Both the position numbers and the translations under genes were made by a program. Shown one piece after another: positions 1 through 9,596 of a DNA stretch of 64,000 nucleotides (its first letter is position 1; each line of letters starts with the position of its first letter). Under the pieces are notes generated by a model. It did not search any database and was not told where the DNA came from. It saw only the letters and a list, made by a program, of their open reading frames with translations. Origin of the DNA: Pseudogulbenkiania sp. MAI-1 (GTDB lineage: Bacteria; Pseudomonadota; Gammaproteobacteria; Burkholderiales; Chromobacteriaceae); contig NZ_AZUR01000001.1 in assembly GCF_000527175.1 (NCBI RefSeq), forward strand, positions 2,332,501-2,396,500, given 5' to 3'.

Positions 1-180
1 TTGGAGAAAACCCCAGCAAACGCATCCTTTCGTCGTCATCTCAGCCAGTTCACAGGCTCTTCTGTAAGTCGAGCCAACGAGCTGCGCAGCAGATTGATCA
101 CCATTTTGCTCAGCAGCGCAACAGCTCCCTTCTGGTTCGCAGAGGATAGGTTGTGGGATGTTCTATTTCAGAGTCTGTAA
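1..180 (+). CDS. possible C-terminal end of an unidentified gene (partial)
   Basis: The first 59 codons are open in frame 1 from the window edge and end with TAA at 178-180. The conceptual product is rich in Ser, Arg and Leu and ends in ...DRLWDVLFQSL. I do not recognise a family. It may be the end of a gene that starts upstream of the window, or chance. The sequence from 181 to 473 shows no gene I trust. It ends with a good Shine-Dalgarno (aaggag, about 10 bases before the ATG at 474) that belongs to the qor remnant. Confidence 0.25.
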   Translation: MEKTPANASFRRHLSQFTGSSVSRANELRSRLITILLSSATAPFWFAEDRLWDVLFQSL

Positions 181-473
181 ATCTGGCTCAAGTTGAATAG
201 ACACTTTGGCCAAAGCGGACTCCCCCTCACGCACCAACATCTGCCAACCCGCTGTACCCCTATCGACGACAACCGATTCAGGAATATTTACCGGTTGAGC
301 TTGCTGCAATCAGCTTGTCACTTTGTTGCCGGTGCCGGCAAGTGGCAGTTGCCAATTGCTGCACCACACGCATCAATGAAATGCAAAATAGCTGCATTGT
401 CTAACATAAACTGGGCTCTCATAATCCTAACCATCCTAGTCAGGGACGCCCCTCACACCACAAGGAGACAACG

Positions 474-800
474 ATGGTTTCTGTAGTCCGGTTTAGTCGT
501 TTTGGTGGACCTGAAGTCTTGCAGATCGAGGATGTCCCCCTGTCCCCACCTGGACTGGGGGAAGCCTGGGTAGAGCAAGAAACCATTGGCGTGAACTATC
601 TGGATGTGATGCAGCGTAATGGCGCGGTGCGCGTGCTCCTGCTGTCGGAGTTGGGGCGGGAGGTGCCGGACGTGTCACCGCCGTTGGCTCCGGGGTAAGC
701 CATGTTCAGGTGGGAGACCGCATGGCTTATGCCACCGCTCGTCTCTACCCCGCCAAGCGGCTGGTCAAGATACCGGTAGCGACGGCTCTCGCCGATTTGG
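474..800 (+). pseudogene. decayed quinone oxidoreductase (qor) N-terminal remnant
   Basis: The first ~50 codons match the N-terminus of the intact quinone oxidoreductase encoded at 6967-7941 (GGPEVL, EAWVE, GVNYLDV, QRxGAV). Near base 628 the frame is lost. The homologous protein continues in the +1 frame with GAGRVTAVGSGVSHVQVGDR and then TARLYPAKRLVKIP. The segment matching YILGPLGSY of the intact copy is missing. Homology stops around base 800, just before the LysR gene, so the Rossmann domain and C-terminus are gone. It keeps a normal ribosome binding site. It is a remnant of a second qor locus, not a functional enzyme. Confidence 0.8.
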
Positions 801-837
801 AATCCGGACGGTCGTCCGGGGTAATCATCTTGGAACC

Positions 838-1773
838 ATGATGCACGACTTATTAGACATCCAGCACAGCGACGAGATTGCCGCCTTGCTCGCCGTGGCA
901 TCCGAGGGATCGTTCGTGGCCGCCGGTCGTCTGTTGCAGCGTCACCCAACGGTCGTGTCCAAACGGGTGGCGGCGCTGGAAAAGCGCCTCGGCGTCCGGT
1001 TGATCGAGCGATCCACCCGGCAAGTCCGTATGACGGATGCCGGCGCACAGCTGGAGCAACGGCTGCGCGCCGCCATCGGATTGATCACAGAGGCGGAGCA
1101 GGAAGCATCTGCGGGGGCGGCAGAGGTTCACGGCATGCTGCATTTAGCCCTACCCGCCGCCATGGGGCGGCTATGGCTCGCTCCGATGCTGCCGGAGTTC
1201 CTCAAAGCCCATCCCCATGTGTCGATTGTTGCTGACTACAGCGAGCGCTTCGTCGATATCATCGCAGAAGGATTCGACATGGCCATCCGGATTGGCGAGT
1301 TGAACGACAATCGATTGATCGCCAAGAAGCTCGGCGATCACCGCCGCATCCTGTGCGCCTCTCCCGCGTATATCGAAGAACACGGGCTGCCAACAACGCC
1401 CCAGGATCTCGCCAATCACAACTGCCTGCGCTTCAGCGGGTTTGTTTCCTTCTCGGAATGGCGTCTGTCCAACGGTGATCGACAGCAAACGGTCGTAGCT
1501 AAAGGGCCGATCACAAGTAATGACAGCGAAGCACTTCTCGCCGCCGCTCGAGCCGGTATTGGCATACTGGGTGCAGGCGAATGGTTGATGAATCGCGATA
1601 TCGCGGCGGGCCGACTGGTACGTGTACTGCCGGATTGGCATCTTGATGTCCAAGGCGGGATTTATCTGGTACGCCCCTCGGCCAAGTTTCCGGCAGCAAC
1701 CACCCTCGCCTTCAAGGAATGGATCGAGGAGAAATTCAGCAACGGCCCTCCATGGCAGATCGAGACGCCTTGA
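838..1773 (+). CDS. LysR-family transcriptional regulator
   Basis: The 311-residue protein has the usual LysR layout. An N-terminal winged helix-turn-helix (about residues 8-65, with LLAVASEGSFVAAGRLL and VVSKRVAALEKRLGVRL) is followed by a type-2 periplasmic-binding-like effector domain (GxLxxALPAAMGR, DMAIRIGEL, the C-terminal AARAGIGI). The frame is open further upstream to 619, but that stretch is the frameshifted qor remnant, so the start is taken at the ATG pair at 838/841. The closest style is the CrgA/DsdC-like group that often controls nearby oxidoreductases. Its natural target was probably the adjacent qor, now decayed. It could still act on the intact qor operon at 6967. Confidence 0.85.
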   Translation: MMHDLLDIQHSDEIAALLAVASEGSFVAAGRLLQRHPTVVSKRVAALEKRLGVRLIERSTRQVRMTDAGAQLEQRLRAAIGLITEAEQEASAGAAEVHGMLHLALPAAMGRLWLAPMLPEFLKAHPHVSIVADYSERFVDIIAEGFDMAIRIGELNDNRLIAKKLGDHRRILCASPAYIEEHGLPTTPQDLANHNCLRFSGFVSFSEWRLSNGDRQQTVVAKGPITSNDSEALLAAARAGIGILGAGEWLMNRDIAAGRLVRVLPDWHLDVQGGIYLVRPSAKFPAATTLAFKEWIEEKFSNGPPWQIETP

Positions 1774-1810
1774 TATGCCTGTCGTTCATTCCTTGCCGGG
1801 AGGAGGTTAT

Positions 1811-1890
1811 TTGTACAAGGGTATTGCTTTATCAGTTGTGTCGTAGTGCCTGTTTGCCGGCCTATATTACTACGCTACGTTATCGGGCCA
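1811..1890 (+). pseudogene. 5' remnant of a rarD-like transporter gene
   Basis: A TTG codon preceded by a perfect aggagg opens a frame reading YKGIALSVVS, a TAG, then CLFAGLYYYATL. This is almost the same as the first 25 codons of the intact rarD-like gene on the other strand (12513 downwards), which also starts with TTG. The in-frame TAG replaces a serine codon, and homology ends after about 80 bases. It lies 38 bases after the LysR gene. With the qor remnant it marks this block as a decayed relative of the 6.97-12.5 kb region. Confidence 0.75.
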
Positions 1891-1919
1891 GCCCGGCCCT
1901 GTCGTCAATTAAGCCAAAT

Positions 1920-2204
1920 GATGGGGACAGTTTGGTAGCTGGCTCCAAGGAATTTGCTGACATCTTATCGTAGCTTGCGGCAATAACCTAGTACTGCTTG
2001 AGCCTGGCAATGAAGTTCTTGATAAGCCTTGTCGGTGATGACTAGATCGGCAAGAGCCTCACGAGGCAGAGCATCGGCATTTTCCAGATCAGATACTTGC
2101 CCCGGCGTGAGGTAAAAGCCTGTGGGATTGCTTAGCTGGCCGTTGAAATAGTCGCCTATTTCTTCCCCAACCCACTTCGTTTTGAACAAAGTGGGTCGAA
2201 TCAA
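1920..2204 (-). pseudogene. IS5-family transposase remnant (internally deleted)
   Basis: Read on the minus strand, the sequence encodes LTPGQVSDLENADALPREA and LVITDKAY, the segment around the second catalytic Asp of IS5-group DDE transposases. This runs in a shifted frame into KNFIARLKQY-stop-VIAASYDK, which is the normal extreme C-terminus of these proteins. The stretch between the two is deleted and the N-terminal half is absent. It is not mobile on its own. It abuts a second, better preserved IS5-family gene. Confidence 0.75.
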
Positions 2205-2289
2205 ACGGCCAGAAGCCAGATTTGGCGGCTATTTGCCGGGACTGCTGTGTTTCACGCCGGATTTCCGGCGGTTCTGGGTGCAATTCGCC

Positions 2290-3378
2290 CTATGCATGCG
2301 ATCCACCCCAAGCACCGGACAGACTGCCCATACGGATCAGGTTGTAGGTGGCAAACGCCAACAGCGTTTGCCCAACCAGCTTGGCGCGTCCAATCAGCTT
2401 GGTCTTGCGCAAGCCAGCCACGGTTTTCAGCCAGCCAAAGCCTTCCTCGATCCGTTTGCGAACGCGCTGGCTGACCTGGTAGCCCGGATGGCGCGTGGTC
2501 CGACCATCGATGGCGCTGCCGCTTTTCTTGCTCGCCACATGCGGCGTGATGCCCAGTTTGCGGCAGCCGCGCACGAAGTCGCGCGTGTCATAGCCCTTGT
2601 CAGCACCGACAGTGCTGCCGCGCTTGGCGTTGCGCGCAAGCATTCGGAGGGCTTCCTGGCGTTCGGCGGTGCCGTTGGCTTCGAAGACAGCGACGTCCAC
2701 GATCAGGCCGTTGCGGTTCTCCATCAGGATGTGCGCCATGTGGCACAGCCGACTGGCATCGCCAGAACTCTTGCGTATCAATTTGGCTTCGGGGTCGGTG
2801 CGCGACTGGTGGGTTTTGTTGCTGCGCTTGTCGCCGTGGAAGTCGACGTTGGGATTGCGGCTGCCATCGCTCGGTGGCGAGCTGACATTGTCCTTGCGCA
2901 CAAAGCTTTTGTGTGACGCCCAGGCATCGATCAGTGTGCCATCGACGCTGAAGTGCTCATCACTGGTGAGCTTTCCCCACTCGGCCAAGGTACGGACGCG
3001 CAGGAAGAAACTCCTGGCCACCTCCTCGGTGAACAGGCGGTCGCTGTTCTGCGAAAAGGTGGAATGGTCCCAAATGCGGGAATCGACGGAGAGACCGACG
3101 AACCAACGGAACAGCAGGTTGTAGTCCAGTTGCCCGACCAGCAGACGCTCTGAACGGATCGAATAGAGCACCTGCAGCAGAGAGGCCCGCAGCAGCTGTT
3201 CGGGCGGAATCGAGGGCGCCCGATGGCCGAGTAGCTGCAATCGAACAGTTCATCCATGCAGGTGAGCATCAGGTCGACCATCTGGCGGATCTTGCTCAGC
3301 GGGTGCGCCTGGGGGGATGCGATCCTCCAGTCGCACGTAGCCGAACAAGTCGGTTTGTTCGTCTTGTATGCCTCTCAT
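2290..3378 (-). pseudogene. IS5-family transposase, two frameshifts
   Basis: From an ATG at 3378 the product starts MRGIQDEQTDLFGYVRLEDR, the usual N-terminus of this IS5 group. A run of six C (one too many) then shifts the frame. KIRQMVDLMLTCMDELFD appears in the next frame, and a second shift near 3215 leads into the long frame ending at 2290. That frame carries the DUF772-type N-domain and the DDE_Tnp_1 core (SVDGTLIDAWAS, TVGADKGYD, RIEEGFGWLKT with the final Glu). The catalytic residues remain, but the reading frame is broken twice. I could not find matching terminal repeats, so the element ends are uncertain. Confidence 0.85.
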
Positions 3379-3479
3379 CGGGTGCTCAGGCTGACTGGGT
3401 CGGGAAATTATACCAAATGGGTGTCGATTTTTTTCAACAGCCTGCTAGCCCATTTCTTCTTAATCTTGATGAATGACAT

Positions 3480-3506
3480 GCCTGGTCAATAATGACCGGG
3501 CTTTTT
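3480..3506 (+). terminator. Rho-independent terminator
   Basis: A 9-bp stem (gcctggtca / tgaccgggc, one G-T pair) with a 4-base loop is followed by TTTTT on the plus strand. No intact plus-strand gene ends just before it, so it is probably left over from a gene displaced by the neighbouring IS5 insertions. Confidence 0.7.
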
Positions 3507-3700
3507 CATGAGGCATATTAAGAGCAAGCATCTTTCATCGTGCAGCAGTTCCGACGTTGAGCTAAAAATATAAATAAGTCAGAAGCATGGAGCTTGCACA
3601 ACGAACAAGGCCTACCAATCATAGCCCCATTTTTCACTAGTCTTAATCGGGTAAGGTGCATACGACATTGATGAAAGATATCGACCCTGGGAGAGATGTA

Positions 3701-4465
3701 ATGTGGACACCCTATTCATTAGGATTGCTGAATAAATATTGTCTTGATGCATTGATAACAATAATTCTATGCCTTTCCTCATTTTTCACCCACGCAGAAA
3801 CAATAACCATGCTATCCATAGATTACCCACCCTATACGGGACGTTCATTACCTCAGGAGGGTATTATCACCGCCATTACTCGAGCAGCATTCCAGCGAAT
3901 GGGATACACTGTTAAAATCGAATATAAGCCATGGGCGCGAGCCATTCAGGAAGTTAAAAAGGGAAGTTATGCAGGAATCTTGGATGTTTGGCACTCAGAG
4001 GATCGAACAGCATTTTTAGCATACAGCAAACCATTACTACTAAACGTGGTTGGATTTTATGCAAGAGCAAATCAACAAGTTGATGTTCACGATTTATCCA
4101 AGCTTGGCAGTCTTACCATCGGCAAGGTGCGTGGCAATCTTGACCCCCCAAATTTCGCCGCCGCACACTTAAACACTGACGAGGCTGTTGACGACACCAA
4201 CAATCTTCTTAAACTCGCTGCAGGACGAGTTGATTTAGTTCTGATGGATAAACGAGTTGCAGACTATATTCTTCAAAACCAGCTTAAAAACTTACGTGAC
4301 AAACTGGTTTGGCTCGACCCGCCGGTATATCGGTTCTGGCTTTATATAGCTTTCTCCAAAAACTCACCAAACTGGGAAAGGCATCTAGCCGACTTCAATT
4401 CCGGCTTGGCTTTGATTCAAGCAGATGGAGCGCTGGAGCGCCTGAAAAACGCATTAGATAGGTAA
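3701..4465 (+). CDS. periplasmic amino-acid-binding-type protein (SBP_bac_3)
   Basis: The 254-residue protein belongs to the family-3 solute-binding proteins. A hydrophobic signal segment (residues ~12-30, ending FTHAETI) is followed by the typical DYPPYTG opening and bilobal core. The chosen ATG has ggagaga a few bases upstream; an earlier ATG at 3656 lacks a comparable site. It stands alone without transporter genes. Several such orphan proteins in Neisseriales and Pseudomonas are annotated as polar amino acid binding proteins or as sensors. Codon use is AT-richer than most of the window, which suggests a different origin. The ligand is unknown. Confidence 0.8.
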   Translation: MWTPYSLGLLNKYCLDALITIILCLSSFFTHAETITMLSIDYPPYTGRSLPQEGIITAITRAAFQRMGYTVKIEYKPWARAIQEVKKGSYAGILDVWHSEDRTAFLAYSKPLLLNVVGFYARANQQVDVHDLSKLGSLTIGKVRGNLDPPNFAAAHLNTDEAVDDTNNLLKLAAGRVDLVLMDKRVADYILQNQLKNLRDKLVWLDPPVYRFWLYIAFSKNSPNWERHLADFNSGLALIQADGALERLKNALDR

Positions 4466-4854
4466 AGCATGCCGAAGAGAAAATTCATACCAGCTAGGTA
4501 AATGTTTAATTTAGGCTCTGCTCGTCTTGAGCTTCGATCTTAACCAATCGCATGAAGAAAAATTACCGCTGTGCTGGCGTTGCGGCCACACTTCTCTAGT
4601 AGTCGCCGCCAGCCAATGCTGCTCAATTCGGCATCATTCTCTTGACTGGGCTACAAGAGTAGCCGGTAACGCCCGCAAAACGACGTCGCATGATGAGCGA
4701 GCGACAATCTCACTGATGCTTTCCCCCTAAACGCTGCTTAGCACGATGCTCGCATCGAGCATGGCATCTTCGTTGTCCACACCCTGCCATCCAGAATACT
4801 ACGCTTCCGCCAAGTGATCACGGGTGCTTTGGGTGGCCCTGATAACACGAACGT
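4466..4854. other. intergenic stretch without a recognisable gene
   Basis: About 390 bases between the binding-protein gene and the IS1634 left end. Short frames exist on both strands, but none shows a family I know or a convincing ribosome binding site. Confidence 0.5.
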
Positions 4855-6785
4855 GGTCACCCGACTTCGACAGTTAAACGCATAAGTCATTGATTCTTCT
4901 ATGGTGGAGTTTGAAACGCTCCACTACAGAAGGGGTAACTGCTTGCTGGCGGTCGGTTTTTTGACCCGCAAGGCAGACAGGATGCCGGTTTGTTCCTGAC
5001 TGATCGATGAGATCCCCGAGATTGGCTGGCTGTTGTTCAGGGTGACGCGGTGATGCTGAATCCGCCGCAGCAGCGACAGCGCCCGCTCGGGAGATAGTCC
5101 GCTTTGGCTGGCAGCAAGACGCTGACGCATCACCCGGTACAAGATCAGCGCCATGAAGCAGATCGCCGCGTGGGCGCGGATACGATCCGGCAACCGGTGG
5201 TACACCGGCCCGATCTCGATTTCCGACTTGAGCACGCGAAAGCCGCGTTCGATATCGGCCAGCGATTTGTAGCGCTCGATCACCTGCCCGGGCGTCAGAT
5301 CGGCGGCGTTGGTGACCAGCAGCAGCTTGCCGTCCATCAGCCGCGCATGGGCGAGCGCCTGCTCATCGATGCTGTAGCTGAACAGCTCGCTCTTGAGGTC
5401 GACCCGGACGATGCGCGCCAGATGGGCTTCACACACCTCATGGTAGAAGCGCGCCCGCGCGCCGCCGTCCGACAGCTTGCGGCCGCGACGGCGCTGGCCG
5501 GTATCCTGCGCGTCGAGCTTACCGGTCCACTCGGCGGCCTTCCGTTCCAGCTCGGCAATGGTGCGGTCGCGCTGTACGCCCTGGTCGGCGGCCGTGTCCG
5601 GATTGTGTGCAACGATCAGGCGCAAGCCTTCCCATTCGAGCTCGCCGGTGACTTCCTTCGTTGCGCTCAGGCAATGCGCCTGCTGAAACGGCGCCAGCAG
5701 TTCAACAAACTCGCTATAGCGCCGCCCGGGCACCGCCAGGATGAACTCGAGCGGCTGACCGCTCGGCAATGTGATCGCCTGCAGCTCGGCCAGGTTGTCG
5801 GTGGACAGCAGCCCGCGGTCGGCGACGGCGATGACGCGCCGGATCGGGAAGCGCTGGATCACCTTCTCGATGGTCGGCTTGAGCGTGGTGACTTCGGCGG
5901 TATTGCCGTCGAACACCTCGTGATAGAGCGGGATGCCGTCGGCGGTCTGCACCACGCCGAGCATGAACTGGCGAGCGATCACCCCTTCCTTGGCCATGCC
6001 AAACTGACGCACGTCGCCGTCCTGCTGCGACAGGCCTTCGGCACGGATGGTGGTCATGTCGTAGAACACCACCGCCAGTTCCTGATCCAGCAACGGGCGT
6101 AGCAGCGCGGAGACCACTTGGTCGACGGCATCCCGGTGCTCGATCAACGCATCCATCGCGCGCAGCAGGTGCTGGTGCTCAATCTGTTCGACGGCAAGGC
6201 TAGGCAGGCTGACGGTTTCCAGCCAGCGCAGCACGCCGAGCTTGGAGTCGGGATCGCATAGCCGGTTGAGCACCATCACCCGCAGCAGTGCTTCGACGTC
6301 AATGCCGTGGCGTGTGCGGCGGAAGGTCTGGCGCAGTTGGTCAAAGCCCAGCTCGTTCCAGAGCTCGGTCAGCGCCCAGACATCGCCGAGGGCGCGTGCC
6401 GACTCGAAGGCCATGGCAGGCGGCGCCGCGGGTTCCGGTAAGGAGCGGCCGGTGACGCGCAGCAAGCCCGAAATGACCGACTCGAGTTCAGAACTGAGCT
6501 GATCCAGTCGTCCAAGCGTTGCGACGGTGCGCTGCTTGGGGCGGCCGTGATCGTCGCGGTAAGCCTCGACCAACTGGACGTAACGGCGCGTGCCGGATGT
6601 GGTGACTTTGACGAACATGCCGTTACTTTATATTGGCTAAGTGTGCTGTCAACAAAAACATCACGCGACAAAAACGTGCCATTACACGAGTTTTGGCGAG
6701 AAGCACGCTGGAACCCGCATGGTTATTAGAGGTGAGGGGTCAAAATAGACCGATTTTGGGTGCGAACTGTCGAACTCGGGTGGTC
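4855..6785 (-). mobile_element. IS1634-family insertion sequence with terminal inverted repeats
   Basis: The boundaries are set by imperfect 21-base terminal inverted repeats. The left end is ggtcacccgacttcgacagt(t) at 4855-4875. The right end, read inwards from 6785, is gaccacccgagttcgacagt(t), which agrees at 18 of 21 positions. The element is about 1.93 kb with one complete transposase gene on the minus strand. I see no exact target duplication at the flanks (aacgt against aatgt is the nearest), so the insertion may be old or the ends slightly misplaced. Confidence 0.8.
4924..6618 (-). CDS. IS1634-family transposase
   Basis: The complete 564-residue DDE transposase begins MFVKVTTSGTRRYVQLVEAY, a start typical of the family. 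A DDE_Tnp_1 core follows, with VVFYDMTT (first Asp), VIAVADRGLLS (second Asp) and SLADIERGFRVLKSEIEIGP (catalytic Glu region). It fills the element between the inverted repeats. There are no stops or frameshifts, so the element may still be active. Expression would come from a promoter near the right end. Confidence 0.93.
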   Translation of the reverse strand: MFVKVTTSGTRRYVQLVEAYRDDHGRPKQRTVATLGRLDQLSSELESVISGLLRVTGRSLPEPAAPPAMAFESARALGDVWALTELWNELGFDQLRQTFRRTRHGIDVEALLRVMVLNRLCDPDSKLGVLRWLETVSLPSLAVEQIEHQHLLRAMDALIEHRDAVDQVVSALLRPLLDQELAVVFYDMTTIRAEGLSQQDGDVRQFGMAKEGVIARQFMLGVVQTADGIPLYHEVFDGNTAEVTTLKPTIEKVIQRFPIRRVIAVADRGLLSTDNLAELQAITLPSGQPLEFILAVPGRRYSEFVELLAPFQQAHCLSATKEVTGELEWEGLRLIVAHNPDTAADQGVQRDRTIAELERKAAEWTGKLDAQDTGQRRRGRKLSDGGARARFYHEVCEAHLARIVRVDLKSELFSYSIDEQALAHARLMDGKLLLVTNAADLTPGQVIERYKSLADIERGFRVLKSEIEIGPVYHRLPDRIRAHAAICFMALILYRVMRQRLAASQSGLSPERALSLLRRIQHHRVTLNNSQPISGISSISQEQTGILSALRVKKPTASKQLPLL

Positions 6786-6966
6786 AATGTAGAACCACAA
6801 CCGACACTCGCGTACGCATGGCTTTTCATAACGCAAACCGCGTCCCTATTGCTGCACGAGATGCATTAGTGATCTGCACCTAGCACCATTGATCAGGAAA
6901 TGTCAAGAGATCAGTATCGGCCTATCGCAGGTCAACGTGATCGCGACTGAATACAGGGAACAAGCA

Positions 6967-7941
6967 ATGGTGCAAATCATCAAATTGGCGCGCACTGGCG
7001 GGCCAGAAGTACTTGAATTGACCGATGGCGACCGTGCCACTCCAGGACCGAACGAGGCATGGGTGGAGCATGAAGCGATTGGCGTCAACTACCTAGACGT
7101 GACGCAGCGCTCGGGCGCCGTGCCGATTCCATTGCCAAACGGCCTGGGCCTGGAAGGCGCCGGACGCGTGACCGCTATCGGATCCGAAGTTCGCAATGTC
7201 GCTGTCGGCGACAGGGTTGCCTACATTTTGGGACCTCTCGGCAGCTATGCCACGGGTCGCCTCTATCCCGCTGAGCGCCTGATCAAGTTGCCCGACAGCC
7301 TGAGTTTCGACGAGGCCGCCGCGGTGCTCTTCAAGGGTATCACCGCGCAATATCTGATCAAGTCCACCTACCAGGTCCAGGCCGGGACGGTCGTGTTGCT
7401 CTACGGCGCAGCAGGAGCGCTTGGGCAGATTCTGGCACCTTGGGCGAAGCATCTGGGCGCCACCGTGATCGGCGTGGTCTCGAAGCAGGCCAGCGTCGAG
7501 CGTGCCCGTGCTGCAGGCTGCGATGACGTCTTGGTCTGGGGTGAGTGCGACTTGCCGGCAGAAGTCTCACGCCTGACCAATGGACGTAAGGCTGACGTGG
7601 TGTACGACGGCGTCGGTCGCGTTACTTTTGCGACCTCGTTGGACTGCCTGCGTCCCAGAGGCCTCATGGTCTCCATTGGCGCGTCCACGGGGGCTCCTCC
7701 TGCAGTCGAGATTGGGACGCTCAACGCGAAGGGTTCGCTGTTCTTGACGCGCCCCGGTCTGGCGCTTCACGCGACGAATATCGACGAGTACCGTGAGCGC
7801 GCGAATGACGTCTTCGACGCCGTGGCACAAGACATCTTCAAGCCGTCGATCTGGCAGACCTTCCCTCTGGCAGATGCAGCCCGCGCACATGCGTCACTCG
7901 AGGACGGCACTGCTGCCGGCGCCATCATCCTGAAACCCTGA
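6967..7941 (+). CDS. qor: NADPH:quinone oxidoreductase (zinc-free MDR family)
   Basis: The 324-residue medium-chain reductase has a GroES-like N-domain (GVNYLDV, LPNGLGLEGAGRV) and a Rossmann domain with YGAAGALGQ as the nucleotide loop. The cysteines of zinc-dependent alcohol dehydrogenases are absent, as expected for quinone oxidoreductases. The start at 6967 is chosen because a ggga site precedes it and homology begins at MVQIIKL. It is the first gene of a four-gene run on the plus strand for beta-alanine/malonate semialdehyde breakdown. Its exact substrate there is unclear; it may detoxify reactive carbonyls or quinones. A decayed relative lies at 474. Confidence 0.88.
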   Translation: MVQIIKLARTGGPEVLELTDGDRATPGPNEAWVEHEAIGVNYLDVTQRSGAVPIPLPNGLGLEGAGRVTAIGSEVRNVAVGDRVAYILGPLGSYATGRLYPAERLIKLPDSLSFDEAAAVLFKGITAQYLIKSTYQVQAGTVVLLYGAAGALGQILAPWAKHLGATVIGVVSKQASVERARAAGCDDVLVWGECDLPAEVSRLTNGRKADVVYDGVGRVTFATSLDCLRPRGLMVSIGASTGAPPAVEIGTLNAKGSLFLTRPGLALHATNIDEYRERANDVFDAVAQDIFKPSIWQTFPLADAARAHASLEDGTAAGAIILKP

Positions 7942-8079
7942 GCATAACGGGCGCAAGACCAAGGCGCACCCAGGTGCGCCTCCACCATCTTGCCAGGACG
8001 TACCTGAACGGGACCTAGGCCCAGGCCACTACGAATTCCTGCTGCCTGTGATCCCTCACCGATACCCATGGAGACTCCG

Positions 8080-9582
8080 ATGACAACCCATCTACCTCGC
8101 ATCCCGCTGCTGATCAACGGCGCATTTATCCAATCCCAATCGACGCAGTGGCGCAACATCATCAACCCAGCCACGCAGGAGACACTCGCACAAGTACCCT
8201 TGGCCACGCCTAGCGAGGTTGCGGCTGCTGTGGAGGCAGCCAAGGCGGCCTTTCCCTCTTGGCGCAAAACCCCCATTGGTCAACGCGCGCGGGTCTTCCT
8301 GAAATATCAGCAACTGATCCGTGACAACATCAAATCGCTGGCTGCCATGCTGACGGCCGAACAAGGCAAGACCCTGGCCGACGCGGAAGGTGACATCTTC
8401 CGCGGCCTCGAGGTGGTGGAGCATGCGGCGGCCATTTCGGAACTGCAGCTTGGGGAACTGGCGAACAATGTAGCCGGAGGCGTGGACACCTACACGCTGA
8501 TGCAGCCACTGGGGGTATGTGCCGGCATCACGCCCTTCAACTTCCCCGCAATGATCCCGTTGTGGATGTTCCCCATGGCTATCGCCTGCGGTAACACCTT
8601 CGTGCTCAAGCCCTCGGAACAGGACCCTATGGTCACGATGCGCCTGGTGGAACTGGCGCTGGAAGCCGGGATTCCGCCTGGCGTGCTCAATGTGGTGCAC
8701 GGCGCGGCCGAGGTAGTGGATGCGTTGTGTGACCACCCCGATATCAAGGCGGTATCCTTCGTGGGCTCCACCCGGGTCGGCACCCATGTGTACGAGCGCG
8801 CGTCACTTTCAGGCAAGCGGGTGCAGTGCATGATGGGTGCTAAGAACCACGCCATTGTGCTGCCGGATGCGCAAAAGGAGGCCTCGCTCAACGCCATCGT
8901 CGGTGCCGCCTTCGGCGCGGCAGGTCAGCGCTGCATGGCTGTGACGGTGGCCGTCCTGGTGGGCGAAGCGCAAAGTTGGAATCCCGACATCGTGGCCAAG
9001 GCGCGTGCGCTTCGCATCGGCGCGGGCCAGGACAACCCGGACCTAGGGCCGCTGATCAACTGTGCGGCGAAAGAACGTGTGGAGGGGCTCATTGAACGCG
9101 GCATCCAAGATGGCGCCATCCTTGAGCTCGACGGCCGGCACCCGAATCTGCCCGCTGCACTACAACACGGCAACTTCGTCGGGCCCACTGTCTTCTCTGG
9201 TGTGAAGCCAGGCATGGTGGTCTACGACCAAGAGATTTTCGGCCCAGTACTGTGCCTGGCCGAGGCCGCGAGCCTGGACGAAGCCGTCGCCATGATCAAC
9301 GCCAACCCCAATGGCAACGGCACAGCGATCTTCACCCAATCGGGTGCCGCCGCGCGCAAGTTCCAGGAGGAGATTGACGTGGGTCAGGTAGGGATAAACG
9401 TACCCATCCCCGTGCCGGTCCCCATGTTCTCCTTCACCGGCTCGCGCGCCTCCAAGCTGGGGGATCTTGGCCCCTACGGCAAGCAGGCGGTGCTGTTCTA
9501 CACCCAAACCAAGACGGTGACTGCCCGCTGGTTCGAGGACAGCGCTTCCTCCGGCGTCAACACCACTATCAGCATGCGTTGA
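8080..9582 (+). CDS. mmsA: CoA-acylating methylmalonate/malonate-semialdehyde dehydrogenase
   Basis: The 500-residue protein is a close MmsA type. It would oxidise malonate semialdehyde or methylmalonate semialdehyde with NAD and CoA to acetyl-CoA or propionyl-CoA plus CO2. Visible landmarks are TPFNFPAMIPLWM (catalytic Asn154), the NAD-binding VGSTRVG, and GQRCMA with catalytic Cys285. The usual ELGG Glu motif is replaced by CMMGAKNHA, which is characteristic of this family. The start at 8080 has ggag eight bases upstream; an ATG at 8068 is in frame but less well placed. The gene follows qor and precedes yciI and an omega-aminotransferase, which supports a beta-alanine route. Confidence 0.93.
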   Translation: MTTHLPRIPLLINGAFIQSQSTQWRNIINPATQETLAQVPLATPSEVAAAVEAAKAAFPSWRKTPIGQRARVFLKYQQLIRDNIKSLAAMLTAEQGKTLADAEGDIFRGLEVVEHAAAISELQLGELANNVAGGVDTYTLMQPLGVCAGITPFNFPAMIPLWMFPMAIACGNTFVLKPSEQDPMVTMRLVELALEAGIPPGVLNVVHGAAEVVDALCDHPDIKAVSFVGSTRVGTHVYERASLSGKRVQCMMGAKNHAIVLPDAQKEASLNAIVGAAFGAAGQRCMAVTVAVLVGEAQSWNPDIVAKARALRIGAGQDNPDLGPLINCAAKERVEGLIERGIQDGAILELDGRHPNLPAALQHGNFVGPTVFSGVKPGMVVYDQEIFGPVLCLAEAASLDEAVAMINANPNGNGTAIFTQSGAAARKFQEEIDVGQVGINVPIPVPVPMFSFTGSRASKLGDLGPYGKQAVLFYTQTKTVTARWFEDSASSGVNTTISMR

Positions 9583-9596
9583 GCGGGAGCGTTGAC

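Noticed and set aside
193..486. 97-codon plus-strand frame before the qor remnant
   Set aside because: No ATG or ribosome site at the claimed start, no homology, and it overlaps the well-placed start of the qor remnant.
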